DNA of 19,882 bases from Flavobacteriales bacterium UBA4474 (GTDB taxonomy: Bacteria; Bacteroidota; Bacteroidia; Flavobacteriales_D; Sanyastnellaceae), in contig DGOE01000008.1 of assembly GCA_002389295.1 (NCBI GenBank), positions 1 through 19,882 of the forward strand, given 5' to 3'. Numbering within the stretch: position 1 is the stretch's first letter; the number at the start of each line of letters is the position of its first letter. The notes beneath the pieces were generated by a model that saw only the letters and a list, made by a program, of their open reading frames with translations, ran no database searches and was not told the DNA's origin. Made by a program: the position numbers and the translations under genes. Of this stretch, positions 16,318 to 19,882 are shown in pieces.

Positions 16318-19300
16318 ATGACGCAAGAGGTGACAACGGATACCCCAGGGGATGAGATCGGGGGAGGATTCCGCGTGATGCGGGCTTCTGCGGGCAGTGG
16401 AAAGACCTTTCGCTTGGTGGAGGCCTACCTCGGATGTTGCCTGGGCTCCAAGGATCCCTTGCGTTTCAGGCGCATCCTGGCCCTGACTTTCACCAACAAG
16501 GCCGCGCAGGAGATGAAGGACAGGGTGGTGTCGGAATTGAACCTCCTCGCCTCCGATGTGTCGGCCAGCAAACACGCTCCAGGCCTGCTCGCGAGCACCG
16601 GACTGAGCGAGGCTGTGCTGGAAGAGCGCGCGCAGAAACTTCGGCACACTTTGCACCGCCATTACGGCGAACTGTCCATCATGACGCTCGATAAATTCGT
16701 CGGGGGGCTGGTCCGGGGTTTTGCTACGGATTTGCAACTCGAGCACGATTTTTCGATTGAATTGGACACGCTGAGGCTCTTGGAATCGGCGGTGGACCGC
16801 GTGTTGTCACAAATGGGTCGCGACCGCGAGCTGACGGAGTTGTTGGGGCGATTCGTGGAACAAGCGGTGGAGGATGACCGGGACGCCAAAGTGCGGCGGC
16901 AGCTCATCGACATTGGCAAGTCCATCGAACAAGAACAGATGCAGCCCTTGTTGCAGGCATTCAAATCTTGGACGCCGGCGATGTTTCTGGAGGTCCAGGA
17001 TGGGATGCGCAAGGAGGTCAGCCAGACCCGGTCTGCGCTCAAAAAGCAGGCCCGCACCCTCTTGTCTGAGCTTTCGGCGGCGGGTCTGGAAGGGACTTTT
17101 TCGAGGGGATGGGTCACTTCCAATTGGCTGCCCAGCATCATCGCGGGCAAGGCGGAGGTGCGGGGCTCCACCTTGGTGAAAGGTGTGGAGGAGGGGCAGT
17201 GGGCCAAAAAGTCGGATGCAGAGGGTGCGGCGGCCATTGCACCTTTCCAGGACAGGTTGGCCGCGCTGGCTGCCCTGGAGGAGGGGCAGGCCAAATGTGA
17301 GGCGGGCCGAGATTTTCGCACGCGCCGCATGTTGTCAGAGCGGCTGCCGCTGATTGGCACGTTGACGGCGTTGCGCGCGGCGAGCATGGAGGTGCAGGCC
17401 GAGGAAAACGTGCGCACGCTCGGCGGGCTCAATGCCATGATCGCTGATGTGGTCGCCGAGAATCCCGCGCCCTTCATTTTTGAGCGCACGGGCGAGCGCT
17501 ATGACCACATTTTCATCGACGAGTTCCAAGACACCTCCGTCACGCAGTGGCACAACCTGGCTGTGGCGGTGGGTGAGTCTTTGGCGCAGGGCCACCTCTC
17601 ATTGGTGGTGGGCGATGCCAAGCAGGCCATTTACCGCTGGCGCAACGGTGACCACCGGCAGCTGTTGTCTTTGCCCGATCTGGTTTCGGACGATCCGAGA
17701 GGCCTGCCGCCGGCCCTCAGTGACGCTGCAGTGCAGATGGATGTCGCCTTTCAAGACGAGCCCATTTTGGACAATTGGCGCAGTGCTCCCGCCATCGTGG
17801 ACTTCAACAATGCGCTGTACACTGCGCTTGCTTCTGGTTTGGGCGCGGGTTTGGATGCGGTTTACGCGGGGCAAGAACAGCATGCCCGCAAGGGTTTTTC
17901 AGGGGCTGTCGAAGTGGAGGTACTGGAGGGTGCTACCGTGGATGATCGTTTCGCGTTGGTGTGCGATTGGATGGAGGCGCGGATCCGCCAAGCCATGGCG
18001 GACGGGTTCGCACCGGGAGACATCGCCCTGTTGGTTCGCACCAACAAAGAAGCCCGGCGGTTGGCTGAGTACCTCCTCAGTTGCACCCCCCGCATTGTGC
18101 CTTTTACCGACGAGAGTTTGGCCTTGGGCCGCCACCCGGCGGCCTTGGCTGTGGTTCACCTCCTCGAGCTCTTGGTGGACCCGAAGCCGCCTGCTCCTTT
18201 GTTGAAATTCGTGCAGGCGTGGGGCGCTCTGGAAGTGGAGGCCGGTCGGCCTTGGGACGAGGCACAATGGTTGTCCCAGCACCACACGTGGAAGGCTTAC
18301 ACCCGGAGCAATGGAACGGAAGGCCGTTTCGCCGTCTTGGACGCCGAGGCGCTCGTGAAAGCGCTGGTGCCTTCATTTAACCGGGCGCAGTGGTCGGCGC
18401 TGCCGTTGTCTGAGTGCGTGGGGCGCATCCTGCGTGCCCTTGACCTCGATCAGCGTTATCCTGCCCATGCGGAGGCGCTGATGGAGCTGACTTCGGAACG
18501 GGCAGCACTGGACCGCGGCCTCGAAGGTTTTTTGGCGCATTGGCAGCGCAAGGGAGCAATGCAGTCGATTCGGGTATTGCCAGGACCGGATGCCGTGCGC
18601 ATCCTGACCGTTCACAAGAGCAAGGGCCTGCAGTACCCCGTGGTCATTACCCGGTTTGACGAAAGCGACATTCATCAGTCCAAGGTGCTGTTGCCGGCAG
18701 CCTTGGATGCGTCGACCTTCGGCGTGCCGGGGGTCGTGGTGCCCATGTCTGCGCTCAATGAGACGGCGGCGCACGAAACATGGGAGATGGAGCATGCCCG
18801 TCAGCGGTTTGATGCCACCAACGTCGCCTACGTCTGCACCACGCGGGCGGAGGTGCGGTTGCACATTGTGATTGACGCGGAGAAATTGGAATGGCGGAAG
18901 GACGATGCGCCGGGCAAGGTGGGCCGCATGGTGGCCCGTGGCATTGAAGATGCCTTTGGCTGTGATTTGGCGGCTGGTCCATGGATATCCGGGGACCTGG
19001 CCTTGGCCAAGCCGTTGCCCGATGCAGGCGAGGTGGACGATGTGGAGGCCCACGCCATCGGCGGTTTTGTATTCCACGGCATACCAGATGGTGTGATTGC
19101 CGGTCGCAAAGAAGACAGGATGTTGCCCGTGCTGGGCAAGATGAGCGCCCAAGACTTTGGCAACGCGGTGCACGCCGTTCTCGCGCGGATCCGAACGGCG
19201 CAGGATGCGCACCGGGTATTGGACCGCCCATGGCCGTGGTTGCGCTGCGGCAAGGACGACTGGGAGAAGGTGAAGGCCGCAGTGCGCGGGGTCATGGATT

Positions 19301-19590
19301 CCACGTCGATGGCGCCGTGGTTTGATGGCAGCGGAAAGGTGTTTGCCGAGCGCGACTTGGTGGGGCCGGACGGCAAGATGCTGCGACCGGACCGCGTGGT
19401 CGACTTCGGAGACCGCGTCGATGTGGTCGATTTCAAAACGGGAGAATACACCGAGGACGGGCAACGCGACGCGCATTTGAAACAGGTGCGCGGTTACATG
19501 CAGGCTTTGCGCCACGCAGAGGGCCCTCTCGTGCGGGGGTTCCTTTACTATGTCAAGGAGGATGACCTCGTGGAGGTTGTCCCTGTGTGA
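16318..19590 (+). CDS. addA: AddA-like UvrD-family helicase-nuclease
   Basis: A 1090-residue helicase-nuclease that should unwind and resect DNA ends with AddB. The start is ATG at 16318; an in-frame TTG at 16249 adds only an unlikely 23-residue leader. SF1A helicase motifs appear in order: Walker A ASAGSGKT (23-30), TFTNKAAQEM as Ia, Walker B I400-D-E-F-Q-D-T, motif III GDAKQAIYRWR (432-442), motif V RILTVHKSKGLQ (761-772) and motif VI YVCTTRAE (838-845). The C-terminal PD-(D/E)XK nuclease has D1025 in LRPDRVVDF and D1038-F-K1040 in DFKTG. All catalytic positions that I can see are intact, so the subunit should be an active motor and nuclease. Its likely partner, the AddB-like protein, is encoded at 1562-4384 on the opposite strand. 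It converges with gmd, with 10 nt between the stop codons. Confidence 0.92.
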   Translation: MTQEVTTDTPGDEIGGGFRVMRASAGSGKTFRLVEAYLGCCLGSKDPLRFRRILALTFTNKAAQEMKDRVVSELNLLASDVSASKHAPGLLASTGLSEAVLEERAQKLRHTLHRHYGELSIMTLDKFVGGLVRGFATDLQLEHDFSIELDTLRLLESAVDRVLSQMGRDRELTELLGRFVEQAVEDDRDAKVRRQLIDIGKSIEQEQMQPLLQAFKSWTPAMFLEVQDGMRKEVSQTRSALKKQARTLLSELSAAGLEGTFSRGWVTSNWLPSIIAGKAEVRGSTLVKGVEEGQWAKKSDAEGAAAIAPFQDRLAALAALEEGQAKCEAGRDFRTRRMLSERLPLIGTLTALRAASMEVQAEENVRTLGGLNAMIADVVAENPAPFIFERTGERYDHIFIDEFQDTSVTQWHNLAVAVGESLAQGHLSLVVGDAKQAIYRWRNGDHRQLLSLPDLVSDDPRGLPPALSDAAVQMDVAFQDEPILDNWRSAPAIVDFNNALYTALASGLGAGLDAVYAGQEQHARKGFSGAVEVEVLEGATVDDRFALVCDWMEARIRQAMADGFAPGDIALLVRTNKEARRLAEYLLSCTPRIVPFTDESLALGRHPAALAVVHLLELLVDPKPPAPLLKFVQAWGALEVEAGRPWDEAQWLSQHHTWKAYTRSNGTEGRFAVLDAEALVKALVPSFNRAQWSALPLSECVGRILRALDLDQRYPAHAEALMELTSERAALDRGLEGFLAHWQRKGAMQSIRVLPGPDAVRILTVHKSKGLQYPVVITRFDESDIHQSKVLLPAALDASTFGVPGVVVPMSALNETAAHETWEMEHARQRFDATNVAYVCTTRAEVRLHIVIDAEKLEWRKDDAPGKVGRMVARGIEDAFGCDLAAGPWISGDLALAKPLPDAGEVDDVEAHAIGGFVFHGIPDGVIAGRKEDRMLPVLGKMSAQDFGNAVHAVLARIRTAQDAHRVLDRPWPWLRCGKDDWEKVKAAVRGVMDSTSMAPWFDGSGKVFAERDLVGPDGKMLRPDRVVDFGDRVDVVDFKTGEYTEDGQRDAHLKQVRGYMQALRHAEGPLVRGFLYYVKEDDLVEVVPV

Positions 19591-19600
19591 AAGCTGAGGC

Positions 19601-19882
19601 TCAGGCCTCGTGCTGGTTGAGGATATCGTGTCCGCCGTCGAGCAGGTATTTGTCTCGCTTGAACAGCGCCACGTCCGATTGCACCATCTCGGCGCACAAT
19701 TGCGCAAGGGTGTGGGTCGGCTCCCAGCCCAAAACGGACTTGGCCTTGCTGGCGTCGCCCACCAGCAGCTCAACTTCCGTGGGCCTGAAGTAGCGCGGAT
19801 CCACAGCGACCAGTGTCTTTCCCGTCTTTTTGTCTACGCCGGTTTCCTCGACGCCTTTGCCCTTCCACTCCAGTGAAATGCC
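19601..19882 (-). CDS. gmd: GDP-mannose 4,6-dehydratase, C-terminal fragment
   Basis: The last 93 residues of a protein cut by the right edge. The segment VDPRYFRPTEVELLVGDASK (about fragment residues 27-46) followed by AKSVLGWEP and LAQLCAEMVQSD is the characteristic C-terminal region of GDP-mannose 4,6-dehydratase, a short-chain dehydrogenase/reductase that makes GDP-4-keto-6-deoxymannose for GDP-fucose and related sugars. The upstream part GISLEWKGKGVEE..GVDKKTGKTL also fits that enzyme. The protein ends ILNQHEA then TGA at 19603-19601. The NAD(P)-binding site and the active-site Tyr/Lys lie outside the window. It indicates a surface-glycan locus to the right of addA. Confidence 0.92.
   Translation of the reverse strand, partial: GISLEWKGKGVEETGVDKKTGKTLVAVDPRYFRPTEVELLVGDASKAKSVLGWEPTHTLAQLCAEMVQSDVALFKRDKYLLDGGHDILNQHEA

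Noticed and set aside
19596..19609. Inverted repeat GAGGC-TCAG-GCCTC between addA and gmd stops as a terminator
   Set aside because: The stem is only 5 bp and no T-run follows on either strand, so it is not a convincing intrinsic terminator.
18373..19773. Long minus-strand open frame of 466 codons opposite addA
   Set aside because: It covers the helicase motifs V-VI and nuclease of addA in antisense and also runs over the gmd end; composition is rich in His/Arg/Pro, typical of a shadow frame.

Overview
The window looks like a chromosome segment of a G+C-rich Bacteroidota bacterium, most likely Flavobacteriales-like (inference). The clearest markers are a very large PKD-repeat secreted protein ending in a gliding-motility/type IX secretion (T9SS) type B sorting domain, its partner outer-membrane protein of the PorP/SprF family, and a Bacteroidota-style AddA/AddB pair. 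No rRNA, tRNA, CRISPR array, insertion sequence or phage gene was seen. Coding density is very high; the longest gene-free stretch is about 140 bp.

Layout. (1) Positions 1-5525, minus strand: a tight five-gene run, transcribed in the order TlpA-like thioredoxin, TPR protein, AddB-like nuclease, glycosyltransferase, polysaccharide flippase (cut by the left edge). Neighbouring genes overlap by 1-4 nt or are separated by at most 9 nt. (2) 5575-6913, plus strand: a small hypothetical protein, then murB (UDP-N-acetylenolpyruvoylglucosamine reductase) with a GTG start. (3) 6920-12888, minus strand: the 1640-residue PKD/CHU_C protein followed by a PorP/SprF-family protein with a 4-nt ATGA overlap. 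(4) 13030-16204, minus strand: a three-gene probable operon of an MbnP-like copper-binding lipoprotein, a di-heme cytochrome c peroxidase/MbnH-like lipoprotein, and an Nramp-superfamily transporter whose canonical metal-binding motifs are replaced. (5) 16318-19590, plus strand: the AddA-like helicase-nuclease. (6) 19601-19882, minus strand: the C-terminal end of GDP-mannose 4,6-dehydratase (gmd), cut by the right edge.

How the genes work together. AddA and AddB should form a double-strand-break-resecting helicase-nuclease, although their genes are about 12 kb apart and on opposite strands. The PKD protein and PorP/SprF pair form a T9SS surface or secreted module. Glycosyltransferase, flippase and gmd point to surface polysaccharide synthesis on both sides of the window. 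The most interesting unit is the MbnP-like / MbnH-like / Nramp-like operon. By analogy with MbnP-MbnH, the heme enzyme may oxidise a tryptophan of the copper protein to kynurenine. A divergent Nramp-fold permease encoded 3 nt downstream suggests an inner-membrane step in the same metal-handling pathway, which I do not know to have been described.
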